Assembly (NCBI GenBank): GCA_016617855.1
Contig: JAECUM010091496.1
Coordinates: 62,001-126,000, forward strand
DNA: 64,000 bases
Direction of reading: 5' to 3'
Source of the DNA: Megalonaias nervosa
Taxonomy: Eukaryota; Mollusca; Bivalvia; Unionida; Unionidae
Shown: in pieces, positions 14,962-27,173 of the stretch
How the letters are laid out: every line of letters starts with the position of its first letter
Position numbering within the stretch: position 1 is the first letter of the stretch
The notes under the pieces: model-generated
The model's database searches: none
What the model was told of the DNA's origin: nothing
Seen by the model: the letters and a program-made list of their open reading frames with translations, nothing else
Program-made: the position numbers and the translations under genes

Positions 14962-15797
14962 GGTCAAAACCAAATATGTGAGATTGAATTTCCTTGATTC
15001 CATAAACATGCTCTCCCACAATTCCTTTGAACTATGTTTTGTAAAGCAATGCTGTTAGAAGCACCTAAACATTTGGATCGATAACAAGCATTTTATTTCA
15101 AATTTGACTTCCCGGATCGAATAATTACTCTCAGTAACTTCACACTGCACGTTATTTGGCCCTTTTACGTTAGGCAGTAAACCTTACGAGATTTCCGATT
15201 AGCCTTACAGTTAATGGCTTCTAGCCCACATCCTGATACATGTCCTGTAGTACTGTGTGGATGAAAACAGCATGCCATTTGACTTGCTTTTGTAATTGGT
15301 ATTGAGACTAGTATAAAAAACAAAATGCTCATTTTCATCTGTACGTTTCTTATACTAAAGACCTCCTATAGTGGATATTTTAAATAAAACAAGAACTAAT
15401 TTTCCATTAGTTTTCTGGGTTGCGTTTTCTCAGATCAGCACTTTGAACGTAGTTACCAAATGTCCATCTTGCCGTTTTCACATCCCGCTCCCACCAAGGG
15501 GTATTTGTGTTTTTTTTTTTTTTTTTTTTGTGCTCAGACTTCATTGACTATTTGGTTCCTGTTTCTGGGGATAAGTGTTGTTAATGTTAAAGTATGCAAA
15601 ACCTGCATAGGATAGCGTAGATAAAAGAAAATCTAAACATTATAGTTTGTTTCGAAAGAAGGAGACATGATTGCATGAGACAATTAAAAGGAACTGAGAG
15701 GAAGGCTTTCTATTTTTCCCCTATTTTTTCTACAACAATAAATGTCAATACTGCATATGCTATTGTAAAATCACGAACGAAGAGTTAGCAAACATAT

Positions 15798-15877
15798 TGA
15801 TATCCATCTGACACTTTCAACAAAGCCATAAACTTAATGTTTGATGTAAGTTGGATGGCTGTGTATATATTTGCAAC

Positions 15878-15930
<53 letters not shown>

Positions 15931-16098
15931 CTGGGTAAGATAATTAAAATTCCATAAAATGTAATAGTTGTAATGATTAGTGCCAGCACAGAACGAATTT
16001 ATGGTCGGGGATTCGCGTGTCGGATGGCTGGCTGGTTGGTTCTTGATGGCACTCTGAAAAAGTTAATTTAAATTTATCATGACGAGGAAAAGGGGTCT

Positions 16099-16143
<45 letters not shown>

Positions 16144-16236
16144 TACACACAAAAGTTGCAAAAATATACACAGCCATCCAACTTACATCAAACTTTAAGT
16201 TTATGGCTTTGTTGAAAGTGTCAGATGGATATCAAA
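15798..16236. mobile_element. Fold-back element with about 130-bp inverted arms containing TG/CA tracts
   Basis: The left arm (15798 to about 15930) and right arm (about 16102-16236) are near-perfect reverse complements. Reading inward, both carry TTGATATCCATCTGACAC, then the GTAAGTTGGATGGCTGTGTA block, then a long TG tract on the left and the matching CA tract on the right. The 170-bp centre is unrelated. The microsatellites are therefore part of the inverted repeat. No coding capacity. It could be a MITE or a fold-back transposon; no clear target duplication. Confidence 0.85.
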
Positions 16237-16242
16237 TGTCTT

Positions 16243-16348
16243 TCCCAAAGACAGACTGAGGCAGCCGACCTTGGCTGGAACAAGAGAATGTGAAACGTAC
16301 TACCCTTTTTCTATGAATCTCACACTCAACCAACTGAGCTACGCTGCC
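16243..16348 (-). repeat. tRNA-derived SINE
   Basis: On the minus strand it starts GGCAGCGTAGCTCAGTTGG, a good A-box/D-arm. A degenerate B box (CGTTTCACATTCTC) follows, then a body GCCTCAGTCTGTCTTTGGG. The same body motif is found in the SINE at 46865. The 3' end directly abuts the fold-back element at 16236. Confidence 0.75.
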
Positions 16349-17318
16349 AACAATACTCTGTTAAGTGTGAAATATGCATCACAACGCAAACAATGCAAAT
16401 TAAGGATACAAAAGATGAAGTCATGATCAAAAACGGTTGCTATAAATGTGCTTTACTCTAAATTATTTAAAGTACTTATGCATCCAAGGGCTATCAACAG
16501 TTCATACAGATGATGAGACCAGAATGCTGCTCCAGCAAGGACCACTAAATATGTCGATGGTGCTGATCATGACTATGAGATGACATGGCTAACCAACTGT
16601 AAGGTGTGGTCAAGAATCCTGGTAACGCATTATTTAGGATTACTTGTTGCCTGTAGCAATTCTTGTGTCAGAGTCTCATTCACTACAAATCGACGTTTTC
16701 TTCAATAGAAAATGTGGAGATACCTTTACTTAGGAGGAGGCAGTGTGTGTACTTGTTCACAGCAATATATAGAAAGCTATACCAGGTTGGGTAGAATTAT
16801 ATTGATTACTTTACTATAACACGGTGCTGAAGTTGTCTGGTGAGCATATGTCGCCTTTTTTCGTAGGTCCTTTTTTAGCATCAGTCCTACTAAATTTGAT
16901 ATCAGCCCAACGAAAATGAACACGTCCATCCACTGCCACTTAGCTAACCATCCTGCTGTTTGAACAGAGCCATCTCTACATAGAAACCTCCCGTCACCAC
17001 CATACATATGTTCTCAAAATAGGCTTCAGACTAATTCCTCAGTATTAGCACTGCTATACAAGAACACGGTCTAAGCTTATAAATGCTAGTTATGCTCTGT
17101 GCTAATTACGTTCCCTATGCATTTCCTTCATCTCTCTGATTGGGGATCAAAATTCAATTGGACCCCAATTCGCATCAGAAATAGGGTAATATAGTATTTC
17201 CACTTAGTACAGGGCATTCAAATTCATTCTGAAACCAACAATTTTATGAATTATATCTGAATACTTTCTTTCTATGTCAGTATACAATATATTTGTAATA
17301 TTATTTAATATGCACGAG
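16349..17318. other. Non-coding stretch
   Basis: No gene or clear repeat recognised. Confidence 0.55.
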
Positions 17319-17480
17319 TGTTACGACTCTACGGTTTTAAACTAAGTAACAGAAAAGAGCGAGAACCAACACGTTTTATAAACTTCAACAAATAATTTAT
17401 TTCCCTAGAATACAAAGTGAAAATTTGAAAAGAACTTACAGTATTGTAAATTAACTCCCAAATAATCTTTACCAACCTTC
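17319..17480 (-). mobile_element. Truncated LTR (TGTTAYG family) next to gag remnant
   Basis: On the plus strand it begins TGTTACGACTCTACG and aligns with the same end of the copies at 9734 and 41072. Shared blocks are AAGTAACAGAAAAGAGCGA, AATTTATTTCCCTAGAATAC and CTTACAGTATTG. Homology stops near 17480, where a gag-like reading frame begins, so the rest of the LTR is missing. Confidence 0.72.
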
Positions 17481-17854
17481 TTATCTGATTGTTATCTATC
17501 AAATAATTGTTATTTTTCTCTTGCAAATTCGAAATGGGTCTGTCCAGGTCTTTTTTACCATTCCTAAATCTTTGTCGATATACCTCAGGTACCAACTCAT
17601 AACCTTCATACATTCCTTAACCACATCGTAATCAACTCATTGCTGTGCAGACAATGAAGTGTAGACGTCACATGCCTTGCCAATAAGCACACTTTGTAAT
17701 AATAGAGTTGTACACTTCGTAATAATAGAGTCCAATGCTTTCTTGGCTATTTTAAATTTTCTCTTTCTCTCTGCATCTGTATTTCCCGTTCTTCGTTGCA
17801 TTTACCTATCTTCTATTTCTCTCCCTTTTGTTAAAGCTACGTTAAAAATCCAAA

Positions 17855-17894
<40 letters not shown>

Positions 17895-18300
17895 TTTTGT
17901 CTTTCTGCAATTGCAATCCTTTCTCTTTCCTCTATCTGCAATTGCAATTGTCTTTCTCTTTCTTTTTGCTGTAACTGCAATGTTATTTCTTCTGTCTGTA
18001 GCTGCATTTGTCTCCCTCCTCTTTCTCCAATTGCATTTGTTTCTCTTCTTTCTCTTTCTGCAACTGCATTTGTCTCTTATTTTTCTCTTTCTAAAGCTGA
18101 AGCTTTCTTAACTCTATGTTCATCTTGTGCTTTAATTTAAATTCTTTTAATTTTATGTCATAGCCAGATAGAGACTTACTAATCAAACCCAAAACACTTT
18201 TATCCAGAAAATTGTTTTTCACCAAATATTGAACCAAAATAATTTTTTATTAAGTGTTTCGTTAAAGAATCCCTCGCCTCAGAGGGATCATATTGTCTGA
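17481..18300 (-). pseudogene. Gypsy gag remnant: coiled-coil region and capsid (SCAN-like) segment
   Basis: Read on the minus strand from 18300. A segment with SVLGLISKSLSGYD leads into a Gln/Lys/Glu-rich coiled coil (KRQMQLQKEKEEKQMQL and diverged repeats, 18120-17880), seen on the plus strand as CT-rich repeats with GCAATTGCA. After an inserted SINE tail and CA tract, a capsid-like segment reads KALDSIITKCTTLLLQSVLI and GKACDVYTSLS, then in another frame YELVPEVYRQRFRN. This pattern is typical of gag in gypsy elements with a SCAN-like capsid domain. There is at least one stop and one frame change. It joins a truncated LTR at 17480, so the element has a large internal deletion. Confidence 0.72.
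17829..17892 (+). repeat. SINE 3' tail and (CA)n inserted in gag remnant
   Basis: TTGTTAAAGCTACGTTAAAA then ATCCAAATC matches the 3' end of the SINE at 21651 (near 21932-21960) and runs directly into a CA tract. The copy at 36157 also ends in a CA tract. This is a tail-only insertion that splits the gag coiled coil from its capsid segment. Confidence 0.85.
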
Positions 18301-20410
18301 CTAGGTGAATTGATATTAATATAAGACCGTGGGGGTGGGGTGAGGAAGAAACCAAAGCCAGTTAAGTAGGAAAATAATATACATGAAAACATTATAAGCG
18401 ACTTCAATATAAACAAAGACGTTGGGATATACGCGTTGGCCCAAAGTTTGGCCAAGCTTTTCAAAGTTTAACATTATTTCATTATATAACAAAAAACAAA
18501 ACAAGTGAGGGGGGCCTTAAAATTAGAACTGCAGAACAAGTACACGAAACAGAGTACTGTTTGGATAGTTACTACGTCATCATTTTTTTAGGCTGAAATT
18601 TGAATCTACAGTTGTTGGAATATTGTTCATTGTATCATGTAAGTTTTATTTTAGATTTCATGAATATGGGATATTTATGTTTACTTGTATTTGAAAATCA
18701 TAGTCGGCAAAGAAATTGCTATAATGCTCGTGGTAACTAAACGGCATGGTTTTATTCAAGACTAGCATTGCATAGACCATTAATATAGTGGTTTTGGAAT
18801 AACACCCAAGAATATTTCCGTCTTAATTGTTCTTTCTTTTGAGGATTAAATCAGCTAGCATAGAATCTTTATTTAGAGCATTATACATATTTAGTCATAT
18901 AAAATGTCATGTGATATCATACACGACGGTCGAACATCATTTTTCTCATTGGTAGCGAGTAAAGCTCGCCAAAACTTCCTGCCAGCCCACAGGACCAGAA
19001 ACCTGAAAATGCTACAGGTCCGGTCCATAACCAACTCGTCCAACATTCCTCAACCAGAAGCCAAAAACAATCAGCGACTCATTGGTAAATTCAGGTAGAC
19101 ATAAATATCAGTTATGGCATAGGTTTTTCATATACTGAAACAAGGAATATACAGAACACAAAATAAGATATTCAAATGTCCGATTTATGAACCTGTATTA
19201 AACTCAGCATAACATGGTCACCAGATACTGACCGCGATGATAAAGCTTATTGTCCAGCTGATCCAGATCGATACATAACTTATAAAGAGGCTGGGCATCA
19301 TAATGTTACTATTGATGACCAGTCTTAAGTATAGCTTGGATAAGAAGCTGGGTCCTCAGAACTAGGCACATCGTCCAACGATGAAGCTCTGGTATCAAAC
19401 GTACCCATGAAATTAGGTCTGCGGAAAAACGAGTTCCAGCCCTGGGTCAGATGAACATAATGCAGTCGAAAAATTGAAGTTCGTTTTGCATCGTGGGTGA
19501 TATCCGCATCTGTATTTCAGTAATGTTTCATATTAGCGTCTTGAAATTTAGATAAATTTACCTCATTTAAGCATCATTTAGTTTTCTTGTTGGTGATATA
19601 ATTTGTCTAATGAATAGATAATCTTTGTTTACATGTGGCAATCAACGGCTCCCATAACTGTTTAGTCCTGTTTAAAAGAATGAACTATTCCATAACTCAA
19701 TAGTCAACATAGCAAGTTACGCGTACACGTACCACTCTTTTTCTGGATATATTGAAAGAGTAGTGTTTCTCTGCATTTTGATACAAATTGTGCTGAAATC
19801 ATTCGTGCATAAAAACGAATTCTGTAACTTTAGCTACATTTTGAAAAGCTCGCGTTAAAATTCGCCGAGTTATAGTGGTAAATATAATTTACGATGCTGA
19901 CCTGAAAGAACAGCATTGTCATGGTATTATCATGCATCCTGTTTCTATATTTCAGGCGAATTATATCACTCGGCTATCGTTTTCATTTGATTGTGTCGTA
20001 TTTCCGTTTAATATATTTTTTCTTTGACTTTGTTGTATCTTCTTTTTAGCCCCTGGTGGCTTCCAGGCATCCAAATACCCCAACATATGGACTTTTGAGA
20101 ATCGGAAGAAGCACGTGTAACCAGATATCGCATAGACGCAGAAGAGCCTTATTTTGAGTTATAAGCATCCAAGTCTCAAGTCACGCAGATTCACGAGTGG
20201 TCATCAGAATTGTTATCTATTTTTCACTTGGTTTCTAATATTTTCAATATCATAAAATTATACAATTTGTAGATGAAATTTACTCAATATACCTAAAGTC
20301 CAACTGGCCTGACGGTCTGGCTACATTCATTTTTGTCCTGGTCAGTCGTGAAAATGGGTTGCATCGTACCGGCAGCAATTTTGCACACTGGAGAAAAACG
20401 TGTTTCCGAT
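18301..20410. other. Non-coding stretch
   Basis: Only short chance open frames; nothing recognised. Confidence 0.55.
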
Positions 20411-20600
20411 CAGTAGCGTACTAAGGGGTGGGGGTGGGGTGGGAGTGGACGGGGCGGTTGCCCAGAGCACCAAAGTCTTGGGGCGCCAAAACCCCAGGCG
20501 CCAGAGTGTTTGGGCATCAAAACCCCTTCGGGCCATCATCGTCGCCCTTTGCGCCATGATGTCGGCACAAATTTGGCTAACAAAAACGTCGGCATGGTGA
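20411..20600. repeat. GC-rich dispersed-repeat fragment with CAGTAGCGTACTAAGGGG terminus
   Basis: A sharp GC-rich island in AT-rich DNA starts CAGTAGCGTACTAAGGGG, continues with long G-runs and then repeated GGCGCCAAAACCCC blocks. The 'CAG-GCGTAC-AGGGG' style end is typical of non-autonomous hAT-type elements, but I did not find the opposite terminal repeat. Confidence 0.45.
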
Positions 20601-21650
20601 TACGTATTACTAGAAACCGTATTAAAATTTATCTAATTTTGAAACAAAAATTAAGCGAGGGAAGAAATTCGTAGATTTTGGTTGGCAGTATTGTAGGGTG
20701 AAATCAACATGCAATTTTAATGAGAAAATTTATATGGATTAATCCACTGGTTAGACTTAATGCTTTCTGCAAGATAGCAATCGATTTACAGACGAGGATA
20801 TATCTAGAGTAAATGAAAACATCGAGAGATATGCAATTTACATGTTAGCTGGACAAGCTATGAACGGAACATCTATTTCAGATTCTGCTGCCGCTGTTCA
20901 ATATACAAAAGGGTAATATACTTCGATAGTTTACAAGAGAATGATTACGGTAATGATGAATAATGTAGTGAGGTTTCACAGCGACAAAACAGATTTAGAA
21001 GTAAAACTGAACTATGCTATTTCAGATTCGTTTCCCACTGTTAAAGACACAAGCAAAAAGGTAATACCGTTGAACATTTTATAATGGAGACGAAAACATT
21101 GTGGCGAGGTAAAAACAAAACCCAAAAAAACAAAAACAAAAAAGAAAGCGACCGATTCAGATTTTAAATTGAACTATGCTGTTCAGTGACGAAGGAGTCT
21201 TTCTGTTACAAAGTAACGTGATTTTGAAAATGGGTAGTAACACATGAATACAGCAACAATTTAGAGAAATCCGAAGACTAAACTTGGATTAAATCCCCTA
21301 TCATTATTACCGATGTAGGAAAGATGATAATGCAAAGCAAAGGCTGATAAACAATCAGTGACATTATGACTGAACATGATAGAGGACGAAGTACAACTCA
21401 AAGTCGGTAGAAATTACAGCAACAAAAACAAAACAAGATCTGATGATGATGGTCCTATTGTCGAACACGCTAATGTAATATGATACTCATGCGTTCAAAT
21501 GACATATGGAAGTTATAAAGTGTTGACAAAGTCCAATTTTGAAATGTAAAAAATATTTATTAGGTTAAAAAGTGATTTATTTTGATACTAAAAGTTGTAG
21601 GAGCTGCTATAGTGTGTTTAGTACCTTTATACACATGTACTTTTTGTGTC
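20601..21650. other. Non-coding stretch with a short unidentified open segment
   Basis: A plus-strand open segment near 20790-20910 reads coding-like (ending ...SAAAVQYTKG then stop) with a second open stretch to about 21080. No family recognised; possibly part of the repeat that begins at 20411. Confidence 0.4.
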
Positions 21651-21975
21651 GACCGCTCCGGTGGCCTAGCAGTTAGAGCGTCCGCCTCGGATGCGGGAGG
21701 TCGTGGGTTCGAACCTCGGCCGAGTCATACCTAAGACTTATAAAAATGGTACTAACAGCTGCCTCGCTAGGCGCCCAGCATTAAGAGGTTAGTGTTAGGA
21801 CTGGTCGGCCTGGTGTCAGGATAATAGGACTGGGTGGAACATCATACTACATGTCTGCGTCATGATGACCCAGTGCTACACATCGCTATAAACTGACACA
21901 CTGCAAACATCGTAGCGATATGACTGAAAAATTGTTAAAGCTACGTTAAAAATCCAAATCCCGCACAAATCACAC
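21651..21975 (+). mobile_element. Full-length tRNA-derived SINE
   Basis: The tRNA-like head has an A box (TGGCCTAGCAGTTAG) and a perfect B box (GGGTTCGAACCTCGG), so it carries an internal RNA polymerase III promoter. The body runs through GTACTAACAGCTGCCTCGC, TTAGTGTTAGGACTGG and GATATGACTGAAAAATTG to the 3' tail GTTAAAGCTACGTTAAAAAT. Mobilised in trans by a LINE. A 5'-truncated copy is at 36157, and a tail-only copy at 17829. The head could be mistaken for a tRNA gene, but the attached body and dispersed copies show a SINE. Confidence 0.92.
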
Positions 21976-23419
<1,444 letters not shown>

Positions 23420-23704
23420 CTTAGTAGTTATTCTCCAGAAACGACTGTATATAGGAATGACGGAACAAAAAAATGCAGTATCACCATCAATAATAGCTGG
23501 AGGATGGATATTGACGTTCGTCCAATGTACTTACACAATGATATGGGGTATAATCCGTAGTGTCTTTTGAGTTCGGTCACTGAGGAGTGAAGCAACTTTT
23601 CAAAGCCAGTCAACTTAGGATTGTCAGATCAGCCCCATTTTCATTCAGGGATGGTGTGGTCCTGTACATTACAGCAACATAAGTATGTTATTCAGTGACA
23701 AAAT

Positions 23705-23876
23705 CAGCGTGGACCAACTACAGTCCCCCAGATATTTTTGTGGCCCACGCTCATACAAAACGCCAGCTATATAATTATTGTACAATTAGAATAATATATT
23801 ATATATCACTAATGGCCCGCGAACTTTACATTTTTGGTCCATGTGGCCCGCGGTGTTGAAGATGCTGGACCACCCT
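23705..23876. mobile_element. hAT-type MITE, 172 bp
   Basis: The left end reads CAGCGTGGACCAAC. The right end, complemented, reads CAGGGTGGTCCAGC: 12-bp terminal inverted repeats with two mismatches. The flanks GACAAAAT and GCCTAAAT match at 6 of 8 positions, consistent with a decayed 8-bp hAT target duplication. Internal GTGGCCCACGC / GTGGCCCGCG motifs are subterminal repeats. No coding capacity. Confidence 0.82.
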
Positions 23877-26701
23877 GGCCTAAATAATTAGAGTAAAATG
23901 CCTTGCCGGTATACAACCCCTTTAGGTCGCGTGACATGATTCGAAACCATGCTCTTTCGGCACACAAGTCACTGAGCCACACAGGATCTGTTTTCATTCG
24001 ACACCAAGTAAATATGATAAAAGTAGTTAATGAAAGCTCCAGGTGGATGCGACAATTCATAAAGAGCAGTAATGACAAAATGATTTTCAACATGCCTACG
24101 AAGACTGCCATGCCGGAAGACAAATTTAGCACCAGTTTCGTTTAGGACTAAAGCAAGTGTCGTATGAGAATGATAGCGAAAACCACTGCTCAGTAAAACA
24201 ATCCTTTAAGGATCAATTGTCGTACATAAAATGAAAAGGTTTTAGGGAAAACCACAGTCAATACAACCATTCATTGTTTCAGTGGTAACAAGATTTTCAA
24301 GGTGGCTGCCATGGCGGTCATTTTGCAGATCAGAATTTTAATGACACCTGTTTCACAATGCTTACGCAAGTGAGACGGAGAAAAAGAATCGTACATATCT
24401 TTAAAAAAAACAGAAACATAAACTATGTGTGTGTGCGTGAGAGAGAGAGAGAGAGAGAGAGAGAGCTATAATATAGACTTTCAGTGACCTTTAATGACCG
24501 TGCGAACCCTGTATATAGATAGATAAAGAAATGTATATTTAAGTTTATAAACTAACAGCTGTACAGAGATTGATTCTTCTACAAGACAGAATGACGGAGG
24601 TAAGCAGTAAGAAAAAGGCAAATAATGAAAAGACTGATGGAAAAACAAGGTCAGTACAATTAACAGATAGGCATAATACATTTATAATTAATTAATCTTG
24701 GGAAAAAATGCCACACATATTATTAAGCGTGGAATGCTTTCTGAGGAAATGCAATCATTTACTAAAAATCCACACAAATCAATTACATTAGTCTGACTTT
24801 TCCACAAGGGCCCATACTCGCTTAGAAGTAGAGTCCAAATGCAAACTGTAAAACTTTGATCTGCTATCTCATAATGAGATCAAGGTCTTGGAGAATAGAT
24901 ACAGTAATAGGTAACAATGTATCTAAACTCGCTATACCTTGATCAAAAACAAAATTTCCATCTGAGAATACACCAAACTATTATTATTCTTAGAGGTAAT
25001 AGTACTGAATCTGTCTGAAAATAAAGGAATATACATACTGGCTGTAAGATTCATTGACCATGTACAAGTTTTGTGTTTATCAAAATCTCACTGTGATTTA
25101 TAATGTAATATCATAATAAAATCATATAAAGAAAAACATGACACAAAAACAACATACTATGTAGAAGTGTTATTTTAAAAAATCATAACATAATTAAAGT
25201 GAATAAAGACATATACCATAAATACATCTTAAGTAGCTTACTAAAGAAATTTTGGAAACTTGTCTTCCAGTAAGCTGAATGATGCAAAATAAAGTGGGAA
25301 ATGATATCAAATTAGTTTCACAAAATTTAACTGTAGTAAACATTAATGCAAGGTCATCTGTTAAAAATGCACTTTCTTGAAGAACTCTGGAACTTTTTAA
25401 ATTCTGAGATACACTGGTTTACTGACCCCATAAATAACATATCCTACTTTAATTAGGTTTCTGGAACTAAGCTTTAAAAAGGTAACTTGAAAAACTGAAT
25501 TATTTATTTCCTGTATTTAACTTGGAAACCGGGAAGTTATAATCTGTATGCTGTGGGGTTTGACTTCGGTTTATGTCACAGCATCCCTCCCATTCACTGC
25601 AAGATTTGTAAAAATAAGAAGACTACAAATGAAGCAATTTCTGAGAACTCAATTTAAATTTTGTGTTATTTTTTTTTTTTTTTTTTTTACTTAAGACAGC
25701 CACATACTGGTATTATCACAAATTAGACTTGCTTTTGCTACAAATCAGAAAGGCTTGGATAATCTAATGCCGCTGTTAAAGGAACATTCATACAAAATTT
25801 GATTAACTCAATTATTATAGAGAGATGACACAGAAGGTATTTAAAGTCATACAAGAGCTTGGAAAACTATCTGGAACTTGTTTTTTAAGCAGAGATTGTC
25901 CTTACAAACATTCCTGCCCAATCTGATCAAAACTGGCTTTGACATTTTAAATTTGTTCAAAACGGTTCTGCATCTGGTTGCCATGGAAGACACATTGAAA
26001 CTTGGGAAGCCAATCCAGGCTTTAATGTCATAGAGTATCTAAGAAAAATTCCTGCAAAGTTTGATCAAAATAGATTCTGCAAATGTCAAAAACAGGTATT
26101 ACACAAAGTTGCGACAGAAACTTCTCCGCTGCAAGGGAAGCCACCTTTGACATAATTTGGGCAGAGCATATCCTAAACATTTATATGAAGTTTTATCAAA
26201 ACTGGTGATACACAATTTTATTTTAGAATTCAAAATTAGAAAGCAGAAATGGACTGATAATAGAAGCAGGACCAAGAAGTAAAATAACATGATAGCCTTT
26301 TAATATACATTGGTACAGATATGCAGAATCCACCTTACTTAGATTCTGTCCACCTAAAAATGAGTACATGAAGCACCATATTTTGAATGCACATAGTACT
26401 TATACACGTACACCTAATGAAACAAAAGAAACTCAAACCGTGCACAGCCTTTGGTCCAATGAGCAAGAAATGTGTACATTCATTCACTCCAAAAAGAGGA
26501 AACATTTCAAAGGCTTTAGAATTATAAGGCAAAACAAAATTGTACTTACAACTTCACTAATATAGTGCATTGTTATTTCTTCTTTGATTAACACTTACTT
26601 ATTTTAATGACATTAACAAAATATCTTTACTCAAGTTATGCAACACTAATAAAAGACCTACATACAGTTGTCTGCCTTGCCTGTGCAAACAAACCAGAAA
26701 A
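23877..26701. other. Non-coding stretch
   Basis: Holds a (GA)n tract (about 24440-24466) and, at 24833-24900, a single-arm relative of the MITE at 47227 (AGTCCAAATGCAAACTG ... GATCTGCTAT). Otherwise no gene recognised. Confidence 0.55.
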
Positions 26702-27173
26702 CATCTTCACTCACTAAGGTTCCGATATGATAACCCTATCTACACCTTAGCATATCGAGCAGGTATTTCTGTGCTTTGGGTCTATGAATCTCATTGTGAA
26801 CACTGTTCATAAATGATCGAGACAAGGGGAGTACACAACTTGAATGGGCTCATAAATAAGCAATTTTCCACTGCCGGTTTGTTTGTACAAATGCCTTTCA
26901 CTCAAATACACTTGCAATAGCTTTCCTCTGGTATGTAGTCAGACTTTCAATGTTGAACTTACAAAGTCTCCTTTTTCAGTCAATTGCATCCAACATTTTT
27001 GAATGATGTACAGTTCATTGCTGTTACATGCTATTGGTTAGTTGGCATTACATACTAAGGGAGGCAACTCATGAAATCCAATAGATGTCACAAGGACAAA
27101 GCACTAAAATATCTGTTTGATCTGCCAAGGTGTAGATAGAGTTATCATATCGGAAGCTTGGCTAGTGAAGATG
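26702..27173. mobile_element. MITE with 77-bp inverted arms
   Basis: The left arm (26702-26778) and right arm (27097-27173) are diverged reverse complements. Shared blocks are CATCTTCACT, TTCCGATATGATAACYCTAT, CTACACCTT and GTGCTTTG. The unmatched centre is 318 bp with no coding capacity. Superfamily not determined. Confidence 0.82.

Noticed and set aside
21651..21725. tRNA gene candidate with good A and B boxes
   Set aside because: It continues into a SINE body and tail with other copies at 36157 and 17829; no mature tRNA fold or terminator.
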